A stretch of 64,000 nucleotides of DNA from an uncultured Desulfuromonas sp. (GTDB lineage: Bacteria; Desulfobacterota; Desulfuromonadia; Desulfuromonadales; Desulfuromonadaceae). The notes under the pieces are model-generated. The model ran no database searches, was not told the origin of the DNA, and saw nothing but the letters and a program-made list of their open reading frames with translations. The position numbers were made by a program, and so were the translations under genes. Within the stretch, counting starts at the first letter, position 1; each line of letters begins with the position of its first letter. The stretch covers positions 1,786,001 through 1,850,000 of the forward strand of contig NZ_OY762961.1 in assembly GCF_963666745.1 (NCBI RefSeq). Reading direction: 5' to 3'. This document shows, piece by piece, positions 62,912-64,000 of this stretch.

Positions 62912-63841
62912 TCACCTGGAGGGCTGGTTTAGAACGATAATCAGCCCTCCAGGCAATTTCAGCAACAGCAGCCATAAACGATAAAGCAGCATAATGGTTG
63001 CTCCGGCCTCAATGCCAAAAGCGGTAAACAATACCGCTGCAGAAGCCTCGCCAACGCCGATTCCTCCCGGCGACAATGGTAATGTCACCACGATGAAGAT
63101 CAGCGGTGCCACCATAAAGACAATATTCCAATCAATTCCAGGTACAAACAGACGGGCTGCTAACGTAAATGCCGACAAGGAAAACAGTGCGGCCACCAGA
63201 GATAACGCAACCCCTTTGGCAAGGATGGCGGGATTACGATGATAATGCAGCCAGACATCTTCAATGACTGCGAAGGTCTTTTCTTTGAAAAAAAAGCGGC
63301 ACAGCCGTTTAATACCGCTATAACGCAGCAGCGGTAACGCATGGATGGTCAGCAGAATCGCCATTAACACCCACCCCATCTGCAACACGGGGGCCGGCAG
63401 TTGCTGTTTTGTCACCAGCAGGGATAAAAACGAGATCAGACCGAAGAAAACCTGGGCATAAAGACCCAACACCCGATCCATGATGACAGTCGATGCTCCC
63501 CCCGCCTTTCTTTCCGAGATATTTCGAGTCAGTTGATAGCCGCGAACGATCTCTCCTCCCACAACTCCCGGGGTGAATACAGAGACAAACTGACTCACCC
63601 ATGTAAGACGGCAGGCGGTTCTAAAACCAAGATGGATTTTTTGGGATTCAAGAAGCAATTGCCAGCGATACACCTGCACCAGCAACATAATTAGAAGCAA
63701 GATAAGCCCGAAGAGATGACCACCGATCGAAGGTGCGGTCAACAGCAACCCCAGATCGAGTTTGCCGCTGGAAAACAACCAGAGCAAAACCAGGACACCA
63801 AACAGAATTTTTGCCGGCTTTTTCCAGTTATGAAGCTTCAT
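62912..63841 (-). CDS. Flippase-like membrane protein (lysylphosphatidylglycerol synthase TM / UPF0104 family)
   Basis: This 309-residue integral membrane protein has about eight hydrophobic segments and the family motifs RLTWVSQFVSVFTPGVVGGEI near residues 75-100 and PLSPGGIGVGEASAAVLF near residues 255-275. Relatives include the membrane part of MprF and AglD; roles in lipid or lipid-linked sugar translocation are proposed. The start MKLHNWKK lies 4 bases after the stop of the aminotransferase gene, so the two are coupled; a start 21 bases further upstream (MRKKFNP) is also possible. A run of nine C and six A lies just past its stop. Confidence 0.82.
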   Translation of the reverse strand: MKLHNWKKPAKILFGVLVLLWLFSSGKLDLGLLLTAPSIGGHLFGLILLLIMLLVQVYRWQLLLESQKIHLGFRTACRLTWVSQFVSVFTPGVVGGEIVRGYQLTRNISERKAGGASTVIMDRVLGLYAQVFFGLISFLSLLVTKQQLPAPVLQMGWVLMAILLTIHALPLLRYSGIKRLCRFFFKEKTFAVIEDVWLHYHRNPAILAKGVALSLVAALFSLSAFTLAARLFVPGIDWNIVFMVAPLIFIVVTLPLSPGGIGVGEASAAVLFTAFGIEAGATIMLLYRLWLLLLKLPGGLIIVLNQPSR

Positions 63842-63845
63842 CGGG

Positions 63846-64000
63846 TTAAATTTTTTCCGCATAAAATGCGCGAATGCTTGCGACAACCTGATCGACTTTC
63901 TCTTCGCTCAATTCATAATAAAGCGGTAGCCGCAACAAACGATCACTCATCTCCCGAGTGACCGGCAACATCCCCTCACTGCGACAGAAGCGTTGTCCAG
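63846..64000 (-). CDS. DegT/DnrJ/EryC1/StrS aminotransferase (3' end, partial)
   Basis: Only the last 51 codons are in the window. The reading frame ends MLPVTREMSDRLLRLPLYYE then LSEEKVDQVVASIRAFYAEKI and a TAA stop. That pattern is the C-terminus of PLP-dependent sugar aminotransferases of the DegT family, most like WecE/RffA, which make dTDP-4-amino-4,6-dideoxygalactose. It continues beyond the window edge. It overlaps nothing and is followed by the flippase-like gene, suggesting a second surface-glycan locus outside the window. Confidence 0.75.
   Translation of the reverse strand, partial: GQRFCRSEGMLPVTREMSDRLLRLPLYYELSEEKVDQVVASIRAFYAEKI

Overview
The window looks like chromosome of an anaerobic, acetate-oxidising desulfuromonad (Desulfuromonas/Geobacter type). 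That placement is an inference. It rests on two adjacent succinyl:acetate CoA-transferases, a cytidylate-kinase-like protein paired with a GAF-type enzyme I (PtsP), a moderate GC content with AT-rich spacers, and secreted proteins of a type common in that order. No rRNA, tRNA, CRISPR array or insertion sequence was seen.

Bases 1-13,100 are mainly housekeeping: two near-identical CoA-transferases, each behind its own TTGACT-N17-TATACA promoter; XerC; YjbQ; a NifU-type Fe-S domain protein; a MidA-type methyltransferase; GlpX fructose bisphosphatase; the kinase-like/BON protein with PtsP; and a lipopolysaccharide-kinase-like protein.

Bases 13,174-19,244 (minus strand) are a surface polysaccharide block. 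In transcription order it reads glycosyltransferase family 2, sugar epimerase, WecA/WbpL-type initiating transferase, WbpM-type dehydratase, UDP-glucose dehydrogenase.

Bases 19,363-59,438 (all minus strand) are the unusual part, a giant-surface-protein island. In transcription order it holds an OmpR-type regulator with a solute-binding-domain histidine kinase; a 2,501-residue giant (G3) with a following lipoprotein; a type I secretion ABC transporter, membrane-fusion protein and TolC-like outer-membrane protein; a 7TMR-DISM histidine kinase with an OmpR-type regulator; a 4,262-residue giant (G2); a 2,191-residue giant (G1); and a SapC-family protein. G1 and G2 both begin with a DUF4347 domain, which carries a His...Cys pair reminiscent of caspase/CHAT folds. 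Both end with the same two-part module (choice-of-anchor-U-like domain plus three DUF5648-like repeats). G2 also carries a C-type lectin-like domain with EPN and WND motifs. About 1,170 N-terminal residues of G3 match nothing I recognise. None of the giants has an evident signal peptide or RTX repeats, so the likely model (inference) is export through the neighbouring type I system, controlled by the two-component systems. The 10-mer TGTAAGATTT occurs as a tandem pair upstream of G2, once upstream of the regulator gene and once at the start of the membrane-fusion gene.

Bases 60,039-64,000 hold a secreted C39-like papain-fold protein with repeated beta domains, a small lipoprotein, a flippase-like membrane protein and the 3' end of a sugar aminotransferase gene.
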